Positions 45,344-54,686 are shown, counted from the first letter of the stretch. The stretch is DNA of 64,000 nt from Photobacterium sp. TY1-4 (GCF_025398175.1 NZ_CP099734.1:1426001-1490000); one strand, 5' to 3'. The notes: generated from the letters alone by a model not told the origin. Numbers and translations: made by a program.

Positions 45344-45423
45344 GTGCATTACTCCATGTAACTGACTATCCGGCACTGCTGGGTCCAATTGGTGAGCAGC
45401 AGCGACGGTAAACTGTTGATAAA

Positions 45424-46152
45424 TTAATGGGTTAAATATTCAGCAAACGCTGCGGTGGTCGGGTTGACGAAAGCGTCTTTGGTCCCGTGTTCAACAATAC
45501 GGCCTTGTTCGAGATACAGAACATGGCTGGCAATCTTGCGGGCAAAATCGACCTCATGGGTGACGACCACCTGGGTGATCCCGGTATCACTGAGCCCGTT
45601 GATAATTTTGACCACCTGGTTGGTGATCTCCGGATCCAGTGCCGCTGTCGGTTCGTCGAATAACAGCACTTCCGGTTTCATCATTAAAGCTCTCGCGATA
45701 GCGACCCGTTGTTGCTGTCCGCCGGAAAGATGCAGGGGCCAGGCATCCGCCTTATCAGCCAGTTGCAAGGTCGCCAGGATCGCTTTGGCCTCTTCTACAG
45801 CGGCCGCTTTGGTCATGCCGGCGACTTTTACCGGAGCTTCGATCAGGTTTTCCAGCACGGTCAAATGGGGCCACAGATTGTATTGCTGGAACACCATGCC
45901 GACTTTCCGTCTCAGGGTCAGGCCGTTCTTCTCAGCAATCGGTGCCTTGAAATCAAATCGCTGTCCGGCGATCTCCAACTCGCCGCTCCCGGCTGTTTCG
46001 AGCAGGTTCAAAATGCGCAGCAGTGAGCTCTTTCCGGCACCGCTGGGTCCGAGCAAAACCAGAGTTTCCCCTTGCTGGCAGGTGAAGCTGACGTCATGTA
46101 AGACCTGCGTTTGGCCGTAGAATTTATTAAGACTGCTGACTTGAATACCCAT
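45424..46152 (-). CDS. artP: Arginine ABC transporter ATP-binding protein ArtP
   Basis: A 242-residue ATPase with Walker [10 protein letters not shown]-loop [10 protein letters not shown], signature LSGGQQQR and Walker [14 protein letters not shown], all intact. It powers arginine import. The ATG at 46152 (MGIQ) aligns with the E. coli ArtP start; an ATG five codons upstream is possible. It is the first gene of the operon and is preceded by a tandem ARG box at 46219-46257, consistent with ArgR repression. Confidence 0.93.
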   Translation of the reverse strand: MGIQVSSLNKFYGQTQVLHDVSFTCQQGETLVLLGPSGAGKSSLLRILNLLETAGSGELEIAGQRFDFKAPIAEKNGLTLRRKVGMVFQQYNLWPHLTVLENLIEAPVKVAGMTKAAAVEEAKAILATLQLADKADAWPLHLSGGQQQRVAIARALMMKPEVLLFDEPTAALDPEITNQVVKIINGLSDTGITQVVVTHEVDFARKIASHVLYLEQGRIVEHGTKDAFVNPTTAAFAEYLTH

Positions 46153-46218
46153 GCTGACTTTCTGCATTAAACTTCGCTTGGCGTTTATATTACCCAGAGC
46201 GGTATCTTATGCAAGAAA

Positions 46219-46257
46219 AATGTATAAATAATCCGATACGTTGCATTATTGTTTGTA
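46219..46257 (-). promoter_or_regulatory. Tandem ArgR operator (ARG boxes) upstream of artP
   Basis: Two 18-base boxes, AATGTATAAATAATCCGA (46219-46236) and GTTGCATTATTGTTTGTA (46240-46257), are separated by exactly 3 bases, the spacing of E. coli ARG box pairs. Each keeps the TGNAT core and A/T centre with a degenerate right half. They lie 67 bases before the artP start. Confidence 0.55.
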
Positions 46258-46383
46258 AAATGTACTGCTTACGGGTTTATTCTCTGGTTAAACCAGTGGT
46301 TTAGGCGTGGGATTGTTACAGTTTTAAGCCAGGAGAGTGATGGCAGAATTTCCGGGGTGAGATTTTAGTCAGGTTGCCGTGTA

Positions 46384-46410
46384 AAAGAAAGGCTGCCGGA
46401 TGGCAGCCTT
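46384..46410 (-). terminator. Intrinsic terminator of punC
   Basis: GGCTGCC (46391-46397) pairs with GGCAGCC (46402-46408) around GGAT, with an additional A-T extension on each side; the minus strand continues into TTTCTTTTAC. Confidence 0.85.
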
Positions 46411-46444
46411 GTATGCGAAAAGGGTTATGTGATTCGTAAAGGAA

Positions 46445-47668
46445 TCAGCGGATCGCTTGCTCTGCCAGGGCGGCGGATTGCAGCCCCTGGCGACGCGATT
46501 GAACAACCAGCGCATAACCGGTTAAGGCGATAAAGCCTGTCGCGAACATGGCGATGGTCACCGTGTACAGGCCATAGCCCGAGAAAGCCGAGACCAGGCC
46601 ACTGGCCGCAAAACAGACTGTTGTTTGCAGGAAGTTCAGCAAACCGGCAGCAGTGGCACTACAGTTTTTAAAATCTTCCAGCGCCTTGCTGATCACAATC
46701 GGATAAATTGCGCCGTTGGCGACAGCCAGCAGACAGAATGGACCCAGGATCGGCCAGATGGTTGTCGGCTCGGTGTTGAGTGCAATCAGCAGCATCGCCG
46801 TCACACTGCCAACAAACAGTTTCAGGATCCATGGCAGGACACGCTGACCGTCAAATTTATTGAGTAGTGCCCGGCAGCCATAACCGCCAACAATGAAGGC
46901 CACGGTTTGCGGGGCGTAGCTCAGGCCGATATCGGCACCGGAGTAGCCCATCGCAGACATCACGAATGGTGACCCGGTCAGGTAGGCAAAGAAAGCTGCA
47001 GAACAGGCCGCAAAGATGAGCATATTTCCGACGAACTTTTTTGAACTTAGAATTTGGCGATAGTCCCGCTGAAGCTGAGTGAGGACTTTCTCCTGTTTTT
47101 TATCCATTTTGGCGCTTTCAGGTTCTTTTAGCGTCATCATGGCCAGAATAACCCCAAAGGCAACCAGAGCAACGAAAATGCTGCGCCAGCCGAACTGATC
47201 CTCCAGCATCGCACCAGCTAATGGTGCCAAGGCCGGAGACAAGGCCACCAAAGGCATAATGGTCGCGAAGACGCGCTCTGAGACTTTGCCTTCATAGCGG
47301 TCAACCACCACGGCCTGCCAGATGACTGTGGCACTACAGGCGCCAAGGGCCTGAGCAAAACGGGCTATTAACAGGACTTCAATATTGGGTGCAAATGCAC
47401 ACAGCAATGAAGCCAGACTGAACAGGACCATACCGCCCATCAGGACTTTAATCCGGCCAATTCGGTCAGACAGCGGGCCGTAGACCAGCTGGCCCAGCGC
47501 CATACCCAGCAGGAAAATACTGAGAGATAAGCCGATCAACGACTGAGAAGTGTTGAATTCAGTTTGCATGGTGGCAAAAGCCGGCAGATACATATCTGTG
47601 GCCAGAAAGCCCAGCATACTGAGAAATGCAAACCAGAGGAGTGTGATTTTTGAAGGTTGGGTGTTCAT
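46445..47668 (-). CDS. punC: Purine nucleoside MFS transporter PunC
   Basis: A 407-residue inner-membrane transporter of the drug:H+ antiporter type (Bcr/CflA-like) with 12 membrane segments. Characteristic stretches include MLGFLATDMYLPAF, ATVIWQAVVVDRY, IMPLVALSPALAPL and ANGAIYPIV, all shared with E. coli PunC (YdhC), which imports purine nucleosides. The divergent neighbour is the matching regulator PunR, as in E. coli. The ATG at 47668 is chosen because a 26-residue basic extension from 47746 is atypical; the ribosome binding site is poor. Confidence 0.88.
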   Translation of the reverse strand: MNTQPSKITLLWFAFLSMLGFLATDMYLPAFATMQTEFNTSQSLIGLSLSIFLLGMALGQLVYGPLSDRIGRIKVLMGGMVLFSLASLLCAFAPNIEVLLIARFAQALGACSATVIWQAVVVDRYEGKVSERVFATIMPLVALSPALAPLAGAMLEDQFGWRSIFVALVAFGVILAMMTLKEPESAKMDKKQEKVLTQLQRDYRQILSSKKFVGNMLIFAACSAAFFAYLTGSPFVMSAMGYSGADIGLSYAPQTVAFIVGGYGCRALLNKFDGQRVLPWILKLFVGSVTAMLLIALNTEPTTIWPILGPFCLLAVANGAIYPIVISKALEDFKNCSATAAGLLNFLQTTVCFAASGLVSAFSGYGLYTVTIAMFATGFIALTGYALVVQSRRQGLQSAALAEQAIR

Positions 47669-47770
47669 AAAAGTGGCTTTATCAATTTCAATTTTCGCTA
47701 GTTTAAGTCTGGCTGTCCGTGGTGTGAAACGGTAAAATTTCAACACTTATTTCAAAAAATTTGATGTGAT

Positions 47771-48673
47771 ATGTTTTCGTACAATGAACTGCAAGTCATT
47801 GATGTGGTTGCCCGCCGGGGAAGTTTCTCCGCAGCTGCTGAAGAACTGCACAAAGTCCCCAGTGCGATCAGCTATACCGTCCGCCATGTTGAGGAGCGGC
47901 TGGCGGTTGCGTTGTTCGTCCGGCTGCATCGTCAGGTTCAGCTGACCCCGGCCGGAAATTATTTCGTCGAAGAAGCCCGCCAGCTCATCAAGCAGATGGA
48001 GCAGGTGAAGCTGCAAACCCAGCGGGTGGCTAACGGTTGGTCACAGAATGTGTCGGTGGCGTTGGATACTGTGGTGCGGGAAAGCCGGGTGAATACCCTG
48101 GTCCGGGACTTTTATCAGCATTTTCCGGATGTCGAGCTGCATTTGTCGATGGAAGTGTTCAACGGGGTCTGGGATGCCCTGGCAGATGGCCGGGCCGATT
48201 TGGTCATTGGCGCGACAGCTGCGGTGCCGGTGAGCGGGACATTCGATTATCGGGATATGGGCACGCTGGGATGGACGTTCGTGGTCGCCCCGGATCATCC
48301 GCTGGCAATTGCAGAGACACCGCTGGCGCCGGAAGCGTTGGCAAACTATCCGGCGATTTGCCTGGAAGATACCGCCCGGGTGCTGCCCAAACGGGTCACC
48401 TGGCTGATGGATAACCAGCGTCGGATCATGGTACCGAACTGGCACAGTGCAATGCAGTGTCTGAAGGCTGGATTGGGGATCACTGTGGTGCCGGAGCACA
48501 TGGCCAGGCCCAGAATTGCGGCCGGTGAGCTGGTGGAAAAGCAACTGGCCAATCACCCGCCGGTGAGTCCTTGTTGCCTGGCCTGGAATAAGGAACGGTT
48601 AAACCCGGCGCTGAGCTGGCTGTTGGATTATCTTGGCGACAGCGAGCAATTGCACCGGGAGTGGATGCGTTAG
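47771..48673 (+). CDS. punR: LysR-type regulator PunR
   Basis: A 300-residue LysR-type protein: N-terminal winged helix (VVARRGSFSAAAEELHKVPSA in the first 35 residues, with SAISYTVRHVEERLA) and a C-terminal effector-binding domain (PNWHSAMQCLKAGLGITVVP). It is highly like E. coli PunR (YdhB), including EVFNGVWDAL, which activates punC. It is divergent from punC with a 102-base shared promoter region, as in E. coli. The effector is expected to be a purine nucleoside. Confidence 0.9.
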   Translation: MFSYNELQVIDVVARRGSFSAAAEELHKVPSAISYTVRHVEERLAVALFVRLHRQVQLTPAGNYFVEEARQLIKQMEQVKLQTQRVANGWSQNVSVALDTVVRESRVNTLVRDFYQHFPDVELHLSMEVFNGVWDALADGRADLVIGATAAVPVSGTFDYRDMGTLGWTFVVAPDHPLAIAETPLAPEALANYPAICLEDTARVLPKRVTWLMDNQRRIMVPNWHSAMQCLKAGLGITVVPEHMARPRIAAGELVEKQLANHPPVSPCCLAWNKERLNPALSWLLDYLGDSEQLHREWMR

Positions 48674-48867
48674 TCCGTGGACTGATCGGACGCACCTGCT
48701 TCGGCGGCCGGTACGACGGTATCGGTTTGATTATCCGTCGCTTCTGCGTCCATTTTGGCCCGTTCAGCCTTGGAAATATAACGGGGCTTATTGCTCCGGT
48801 GCAGTTTGGCGTTTTGTTTCTTCTGTCTCTTCTTCAGGGCTTCGTTAATTTTTTTCTTACGATTCAT
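48670..48867 (-). CDS. DUF2986-family small basic protein
   Basis: A 65-residue protein. The N-terminal half is very basic (MNRKKKINEALKKRQKKQ, then KPRYISKAERAKM), characteristic of the DUF2986 family of Vibrionaceae and relatives. The C-terminus is acidic and variable. It has no known function; the basic half could contact nucleic acid. It is convergent with punR, overlapping its stop by a few bases. The ATG at 48867 gives the family N-terminus. Confidence 0.8.
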   Translation of the reverse strand: MNRKKKINEALKKRQKKQNAKLHRSNKPRYISKAERAKMDAEATDNQTDTVVPAAEAGASDQSTD

Positions 48868-49029
48868 GGTGCTTCTGCTGGTCAACTAATACGATTTAAG
48901 CACGCCACGGCGTCTGAGCAATTTGGGCCGGATTTACCGTCTCTCACGTGAGTCCGGTCGGCACAGTGTGACGCTGGCGAGGGCCAAGCATACCAGAAAA
49001 CATTCGGGTACACGCCATTGTCTTCGAAA

Positions 49030-49866
49030 TCATGGCGCAGGACTGTAGCAGCGGGCCGGGCTGTGTTTGGGAAAGTGGATGAGGTTCAGGTGGTTGCGGC
49101 GAGCCCATTGCACGGTCAGCGCGGTGGGTGCGGAGAGGGTCACCAGTGTGCCGATCCGGGCGCGCACGGCCTTATGGATCAACTCCAGGCTGCAGCGGCT
49201 GGTCATCACCGCAAAGCCATCTCTCGGATCGATTTCGTCGGTCGCCATCGCACCAATGAGTTTATCCAGCGCATTGTGACGGCCGATATCTTCGCGACAA
49301 AGGATGATTTCTCCTGCCGGATTGGCATACAGAGCGGCATGCAGGGCGCCGCTTTGTCGCGCGGCAACCTGAGCCAGACGAATACGCTCGCGTAAACCTT
49401 CCAGGCTGGATGTCCGGGGCAGGGGGGCGGGTTGCAGCGGCTCAAGTTGGGGCAGGGCCTGCTCCAGGGCTTCCACACCACAGATCCCACACCCGCTGGT
49501 GCCCGCGAGCTGGCGGCGATTCTGCTTCATGGCCCAGAAAGCACGGTTCGAAATTTCAACAGCTGCATGGTGGGATTCGCACGCGGCCGTGATCTCGATA
49601 TCATAAATTTCGCGAAAGGAGTGAACCATGCCGGTACTCAGGCTGAACCCTCTGACAAAATCTTCGAGGTTCCCCGGGGTGACCATCATCACGGCCTGAT
49701 TGATGCCGTTATAACTAATGGATAAGGCTGACTCGCTCGCCAAGGCAAAATGTCCCACAGCTTGCTCTTCCCCCAGCGCCTGATAACAGAACAGATCCGG
49801 GAGCGGCGGTGCGGTGTTGATATCGTAAGCTTCGGACCGCTGTAACACGGGGTCATTCATGGTCAT
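49030..49866 (-). CDS. fdhD: Formate dehydrogenase accessory sulfurtransferase FdhD
   Basis: A 278-residue protein that transfers sulfur from IscS to the molybdenum cofactor of formate dehydrogenase-type enzymes. The redox motif appears as SGCGICG (about residues 114-120). CREDIGRHNALDKLIG and AVMTSRCSLELIHKA are family signatures. AGGAAGG is 5 bases before the ATG at 49866; an in-frame ATG two codons later is also possible. The gene lies near a YdeP/FdhF-like enzyme at 51654, its likely client. The region just upstream has a TGCAGT tandem repeat. Confidence 0.93.
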   Translation of the reverse strand: MTMNDPVLQRSEAYDINTAPPLPDLFCYQALGEEQAVGHFALASESALSISYNGINQAVMMVTPGNLEDFVRGFSLSTGMVHSFREIYDIEITAACESHHAAVEISNRAFWAMKQNRRQLAGTSGCGICGVEALEQALPQLEPLQPAPLPRTSSLEGLRERIRLAQVAARQSGALHAALYANPAGEIILCREDIGRHNALDKLIGAMATDEIDPRDGFAVMTSRCSLELIHKAVRARIGTLVTLSAPTALTVQWARRNHLNLIHFPKHSPARCYSPAP

Positions 49867-49904
49867 GCCTTCCTGTTGTGAGTTCTGTATTGATGGCCTT
49901 AAGG

Positions 49905-49928
49905 TGCAGTTGCAGTTGCAGTTGCTGT
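49905..49928. repeat. Tandem hexamer repeat upstream of fdhD
   Basis: Three perfect TGCAGT units and one variant TGCTGT occupy 49905-49928, within the fdhD leader on the minus strand. Confidence 0.75.
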
Positions 49929-49984
49929 TTGGGCCACCTGAGCCGGGTATTCGGATGATGTGCATGTTGTTCGTCGCTGCCGGA

Positions 49985-50890
49985 TTAAGCCGGTGAGGGC
50001 ATTGCTCCGGTTGCAAAAATGGTTTTTGCTTCGGCAAAACATTGCTCAGCCAGTGCCGAGCGTGGCGCGGTCCGACGCATCAATAATCCGATGGGCGATT
50101 GCACATCCGCGCCGCGGATCGGCACGATCCGCAGGTGGTCATTCAGATCTTCCAGCCCGCTGCGCAGCGGCATCACGGCACAACAGATGCCGGCACTGAC
50201 GGCCTGGATGAGCTGGAAGGTTGAATCGCCTTCCAGGACAATTTGCGGCACTAATCCCTTACTACTGAAACTCAGATCAATCGACTGCCGGTAATACATG
50301 CCTTTGGTCAGTAAACCAAGTGGGATTTGATCCAGTTGGTCCCAAGTGAGTTCGGGTTCAGAAAAATCAAAATGGCGTACATCATGCAGCAGCCCCATGC
50401 TGGTGGCAGAGAGCTTGATGACGTCGAAATGCGTGGTATCAACCTGCTCCAGATAGCACAAGCCCAGATCCAGCTGATTGCGATTGAGGCCATCAATCAC
50501 CTGCTCTGATGTCATGGAAGACAACTGATAGCGGAGTTCGGGGAAACGTTGTGACAGGGGCTTGAGCAGTTGCATCGGATTCTGGCTCGCCAGCGGCACC
50601 ATGCCCAGACGAAGGCTGCCGACTAACTGTCCGCGGCAGTTTGCAGCTTCTGCCTGCAGGCCGTCATGCGCGGCTAACACGGTTCTTGCCCAGGCGAGGA
50701 TCCGCTCTCCGGCCTCGGTAAACCCTTCAAAGCGCTGGCCCCGCTCGATCAAGACCAGGTCGAGTTCATCTTCCAGATTCCGGATCCGCATCGATAGCGT
50801 CGGCTGTGTGATATGACACAGTGCTGCGGCCTGGCCGAAGTGGCGGGTCTGATCCAGGGCGATGAGGTATTTGAGTTGCTTGATATCCAT
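49985..50890 (-). CDS. LysR-type transcriptional regulator
   Basis: A 301-residue LysR-type regulator: winged helix at residues 1-60 (MDIKQLKYLIALDQTRHFGQ, HITQPTLSMRIRNLEDEL) followed by an effector-binding domain. It is divergent from the YdeP/FdhF-like gene across a 763-base gap and immediately upstream of fdhD on the same strand. Control of the molybdoenzyme is the natural inference. The ligand is unknown. The ATG at 50890 has GGAA upstream; the longer start would add a 21-residue non-helical tail. Confidence 0.88.
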   Translation of the reverse strand: MDIKQLKYLIALDQTRHFGQAAALCHITQPTLSMRIRNLEDELDLVLIERGQRFEGFTEAGERILAWARTVLAAHDGLQAEAANCRGQLVGSLRLGMVPLASQNPMQLLKPLSQRFPELRYQLSSMTSEQVIDGLNRNQLDLGLCYLEQVDTTHFDVIKLSATSMGLLHDVRHFDFSEPELTWDQLDQIPLGLLTKGMYYRQSIDLSFSSKGLVPQIVLEGDSTFQLIQAVSAGICCAVMPLRSGLEDLNDHLRIVPIRGADVQSPIGLLMRRTAPRSALAEQCFAEAKTIFATGAMPSPA

Positions 50891-51020
50891 AAAATTCCGG
50901 GTCACATTATCGCAGGCAGAGCGGCCACATATTGATCGTTGCATGGGGCTCAATGATCTGTCGCACGATGGTTGCTTATCTGGTGCTGTGTTTAATTGCG
51001 CACCATTTCATATGAGTCTT

Positions 51021-51248
51021 TCAGGATACACGAATATTGAAACGAGTGGGCTGTGGCCATGCCGAATCGATGGCCATGATTTCACGGGCGTACTGCAAGG
51101 CTGGGACGTCAGTGACCTTCTTCATCCGATCAATCTCGCCGTATACCAGATAAATCGCACCATCAATTTGATCTACATCAAGGGTAGGGTTGCGGTAAAT
51201 TTGCGTCAAATGAGTTGTGTTTATGGTGTGATAGATATTATCTATCAT
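51021..51248 (-). CDS. Possible small hypothetical protein
   Basis: A 75-residue open frame with codon choice similar to neighbouring genes over its second half (DQIDGAIYLVYGEIDRM, then DVPALQYAREIMAIDS). It has no recognised domain. A GGAGG lies upstream but too far from the ATG for ideal initiation, so it may be a decayed gene or start elsewhere. It occupies part of the 763-base gap between the LysR gene and the molybdoenzyme gene. Confidence 0.35.
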   Translation of the reverse strand: MIDNIYHTINTTHLTQIYRNPTLDVDQIDGAIYLVYGEIDRMKKVTDVPALQYAREIMAIDSAWPQPTRFNIRVS

Positions 51249-51423
51249 TCGAGGCGATTCTGAGCCTCCTCGATGGACCGACATCTCAAAAAAGCAGTCG
51301 CTTACATCAGTGGTTTCGGGATTCTTGCGGGGAGGCGACCCTGCTTGCAGGCTTCGTGATAGATAATACTGATGAAAAGGTAAATGCTTTCAATTGGACG
51401 CGGCTTAGCGAAGTGAATAATCT

Positions 51424-51437
51424 TTGACACAAATCAA
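51424..51437 (+). promoter_or_regulatory. FNR-like site upstream of the molybdoenzyme gene
   Basis: TTGACACAAATCAA matches the FNR consensus TTGATnnnnATCAA with one mismatch. It is 217 bases before the ATG at 51654. FNR control would fit an anaerobic or acid-stress molybdoenzyme. Confidence 0.5.
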
Positions 51438-51653
51438 AGTAATTGCATGGCCATCTGCTGGGTTGCAATTGTCTGAACCACAATCAATGAGCGTCATACC
51501 GTTTGTTTGAGAAAGCCATTTGCCTCAGATAACAGCGCGTTTGAGAAAAACCCGTTCCTGATAACTCGTTTTTAGTCAAGCGTCCGGTGCCTTTATCAGA
51601 ATCAGTACACTCGCTGTCTCGTTCATTGTTCTCGCCAATCGAGGAATACCTTC

Positions 51654-53978
51654 ATGAGTCAAAAAGAACATATCAGAGATTATAAGGCTCCGGCCGGAGG
51701 ATGGGGCGCGCTGAAAAGTGTCACCAAGAGCTGGCTGGGCAGCGAGAACGCCTTTCGTAACCTCAGAATCATGCTGAAAACGAACCAGAATGGTGGGTTT
51801 GACTGTCCGGGGTGTGCCTGGGGTGAATCGCCTGAAGATGGCATGGTGAAGTTCTGTGAGAATGGTGCGAAGGCCGTGAATTGGGAGGCGACCAGCCGAC
51901 GGGTCGACCCGGACTTTTTTGCGACATACAGTGTGTCTGATTTAAAACAACAGACAGATTACTGGCTGGAATACCAGGGGCGTCTGACACACCCGATGCG
52001 CTATGACGCCACTACCGATCGCTACGTCGAAACGTCGTGGGAAGATGCTTTTGCGCTGATTGCGAAGCACCTGAACGATCTGGACTCACCCGATCAGGCA
52101 GAGTTCTATACCTCCGGCCGGGCCAGTAACGAAGCTGCTTATTTGTACCAGTTATTTGTGCGTGCTTTCGGGACCAATAACTTCCCGGATTGCTCGAATA
52201 TGTGCCACGAAGCCAGCGCGATTGCGATGTTTGACACCATCGGCGTGGGTAAAGGGACGGTGGTGTTTCAGGATTTAGAAGAGGCTGATGCAATTTTTGT
52301 GATTGGCCAGAACCCCGGCACCAACCATCCGCGAATGCTGGATCCGCTGCGTGAAGCCGTCAAGCGCGGCGCGCAGGTGATTTGCCTGAACCCGTTGAAA
52401 GAACGCGGGCTGGAACGTTTTCAAAATCCACAGCTCCCGATTGAAATGTTGCGGAATGGCTCGGAACCAACCAACACTGCCTATTTCCGTCCGGCACTTG
52501 GCGGTGACATGGCCGTATTTCGTGGCATGGCGAAATTCTTGCTGAACTGGGATCGCGAAGCGCAGAAAAACGGCGAACCGGCGGTATTTGATCATGCCTT
52601 TATTCAAGAACATACCAGCGGCTTAGATGATTACCTGAACACGGTGGATGCGACAAGCTGGGCGCATATCGTCGAGCAATCCGGCTTAACTATCGAAGAG
52701 ATTGAAGTACTGGCACGGATGTACCGCCGGGCTGACAAAGTGGTGATGTGCTGGGCGATGGGGCTGACCCAGCATCGTCACTCAGTGCCGATTATTCAGG
52801 AAATTGTGAACCTGCAATTGCTGCGCGGCAATGTCGGCAAGGCTGGGGCGGGATTGTCTCCGGTCCGTGGTCACAGTAATGTGCAGGGAGACCGCACCAT
52901 GGGGATCAATGAGAACCCGTCGGAGGCGTTCCTCAATGCGCTGGAAAAACGCTTTCAGTTTCAAGTGCCGCGCATGCATGGCCACAACACGGTGCAGGCC
53001 ATTCAGGCGATGGAGGAGAAACGTGCCAAAGTCTTTATCGGCCTGGGCGGAAACTTCGCCCAAGCTACACCGGATACCTCGAGAACACACGGCGCGCTCA
53101 GCAACTGTGAATTGACGGTGCATATCGCGACGAAACTGAATCGCTCTCATCTGGTCACCGGACGTGAGGCACTGATTTTGCCTTGTCTGGGACGAACTGA
53201 AATTGACCAGCAGGCCGAAGGACCGCAGGGCGTGACAGTGGAAGATACCTTCAGCATGGTCCATATCTCCTATGGTCAGTTGAAGCCGCGCTCACCACAC
53301 CTGCGCTCTGAGCCTGCCATCCTGGCTGGCATCGCCAAGGCGACGCTGGGTGACCATCCGATCAGCTGGGAATGGGCAGTGGCAGACTACAGCCGGATCC
53401 GGGATTTGATTGCCGACACCATTGTGGGATTCACCGACTTCAATGAGAAGCTCAAACATCCGGGCGGTTTTTATCTGGGTAATGCAGCGGCGAAACGTGT
53501 GTGGCACACCCCGAGCGGCAAAGCGCAGTTCAGTGCGACCACACTGCCTGAGCAACTGGTGAATGAAGGCGTGCTGGCCAAAGGTGAACGCCCGGATCTG
53601 ATCCTGCAAACCATGCGCTCACACGATCAATACAACACCACGCTATATGGCCTGGATGATCGCTACCGTGGGGTGTTCGGTCTGCGTGAAGTGGTGTTTG
53701 CCAATGAAGCCGATATTCGTCGACTGGGCTTTGAACCGGGGGAAAAAGTGGATCTGGTCTCGCTGTGGGATGATGGTCGTGAGCGCCGGGTGTCCGACTT
53801 TGTGCTGGTGGCTTATGATATACCGGCGGGTCAGGCTGCGGCGTACTATCCGGAAACGAACCCGCTGGTACCGCTGGAAAGCTACGGGGATCGCACGTTT
53901 ACCCCGACCTCCAAGTTTATCGCGATCAAGCTGGAAAAGGCCAAGCCAAGCATGATGATCCCGACTCAGCAAAGCTAG
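51654..53978 (+). CDS. YdeP/FdhF-family molybdopterin oxidoreductase
   Basis: A 774-residue cytoplasmic molybdoenzyme of the FdhF/YdeP type. An N-terminal CPGC (Cys51, Cys54) and a later Cys68 probably bind an iron-sulfur cluster. NNFPDCSNMCHEAS (about residue 175-188) is the molybdenum-ligand region with cysteine rather than selenocysteine. The C-terminal dinucleotide-binding domain (LQTMRSHDQYNTTLYG, KVDLVSLWDD) is intact. E. coli YdeP is linked to acid resistance; the substrate is not established and it may not be a formate dehydrogenase. FdhD next door would sulfurate its cofactor. It is divergent from a LysR gene and ends at a strong terminator. Confidence 0.88.
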   Translation: MSQKEHIRDYKAPAGGWGALKSVTKSWLGSENAFRNLRIMLKTNQNGGFDCPGCAWGESPEDGMVKFCENGAKAVNWEATSRRVDPDFFATYSVSDLKQQTDYWLEYQGRLTHPMRYDATTDRYVETSWEDAFALIAKHLNDLDSPDQAEFYTSGRASNEAAYLYQLFVRAFGTNNFPDCSNMCHEASAIAMFDTIGVGKGTVVFQDLEEADAIFVIGQNPGTNHPRMLDPLREAVKRGAQVICLNPLKERGLERFQNPQLPIEMLRNGSEPTNTAYFRPALGGDMAVFRGMAKFLLNWDREAQKNGEPAVFDHAFIQEHTSGLDDYLNTVDATSWAHIVEQSGLTIEEIEVLARMYRRADKVVMCWAMGLTQHRHSVPIIQEIVNLQLLRGNVGKAGAGLSPVRGHSNVQGDRTMGINENPSEAFLNALEKRFQFQVPRMHGHNTVQAIQAMEEKRAKVFIGLGGNFAQATPDTSRTHGALSNCELTVHIATKLNRSHLVTGREALILPCLGRTEIDQQAEGPQGVTVEDTFSMVHISYGQLKPRSPHLRSEPAILAGIAKATLGDHPISWEWAVADYSRIRDLIADTIVGFTDFNEKLKHPGGFYLGNAAAKRVWHTPSGKAQFSATTLPEQLVNEGVLAKGERPDLILQTMRSHDQYNTTLYGLDDRYRGVFGLREVVFANEADIRRLGFEPGEKVDLVSLWDDGRERRVSDFVLVAYDIPAGQAAAYYPETNPLVPLESYGDRTFTPTSKFIAIKLEKAKPSMMIPTQQS

Positions 53979-54007
53979 CAAAACAACGGAACCACGTATC
54001 AATAACG

Positions 54008-54042
54008 GCGTCGCAGATCGGAAACGATCTGCGGCGTTTTTT
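54008..54042 (+). terminator. Intrinsic terminator of the YdeP-like gene
   Basis: GTCGCAGATCG (54009-54020) and CGATCTGCGGC (54025-54036) pair around GAAA, with a T run at 54037-54042. Confidence 0.9.
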
Positions 54043-54071
54043 GATTGAGCGGGTGGTTCTCGTGAGCGTTT

Positions 54072-54686
54072 TCAGGGCTGCGCTTTGAGCGTCTGATAGC
54101 CGGCCCAGATCCGGGTCGTGGTGGTGATCCAACACAGCGTACCGAAGACCCAGGCGATCAGCGCAAAGTACTGCGGCAGCAAACAGCACAATACGAAGCA
54201 GGCAATGGTTTCGGTGCCTTCGGTCAGCCCGCCGATATAGTACAGTGATTTTTGCTGGTAGACCGGGCTTTCCAGATTGCGTTTACTGGCCATCACCGCA
54301 AAGGCCAGAAAGCTGGATCCGGTTCCGACAAAGGCAAAGATCAGAAACGCGCCAGCGACGGCATTGGCCTCGGGGTTGGCCAGCACAAAGCCGAATGGGA
54401 TCAGGGAATAGAACAGGAAATCCAGCGTGATATCGAGAAATCCGCCGCAATCGGTGATCCCCTGACGTCTGGCCACTGCGCCGTCCAACCCGTCAAAAAG
54501 GCGGTTAAGGATAATGAATACCAGCGCCCAGCCATATTGCGCCCAGGCGAGGGCGGGCAGGGCCAGCAGTCCGAGTGCAAAGCCTGCCAGGGTGATTTGG
54601 TTGGCGCTGATCCCCATTTTATCCGGCAGCGCAGACAGCGATTGCAACGGCCAGCGGATCACTTTGATGGCATAACGATCTAGCAT
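54072..54686 (-). CDS. ynjF: CDP-alcohol phosphatidyltransferase-family protein (YnjF-like)
   Basis: A 204-residue integral membrane protein with about six membrane segments. The CDP-alcohol phosphotransferase signature is present as DGAVARRQGITDCGGFLDITLD in parts: DG..AR at about residues 66-71, then G...D...D. The spacer between AR and G is 7 residues, one shorter than the usual 8. It would attach a phosphatidyl group from CDP-diacylglycerol or a related donor to an alcohol. It is the last gene of a ynj-like operon, matching the E. coli ynjF position. Its substrate is unknown. Confidence 0.85.
   Translation of the reverse strand: MLDRYAIKVIRWPLQSLSALPDKMGISANQITLAGFALGLLALPALAWAQYGWALVFIILNRLFDGLDGAVARRQGITDCGGFLDITLDFLFYSLIPFGFVLANPEANAVAGAFLIFAFVGTGSSFLAFAVMASKRNLESPVYQQKSLYYIGGLTEGTETIACFVLCCLLPQYFALIAWVFGTLCWITTTTRIWAGYQTLKAQP

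Noticed and set aside
49867-50037. 57-codon upstream extension of fdhD
   Set aside because: It reads through the TGCAGT repeat, giving an Asn/Cys-rich stretch unlike FdhD, and the internal ATG has a good ribosome binding site.
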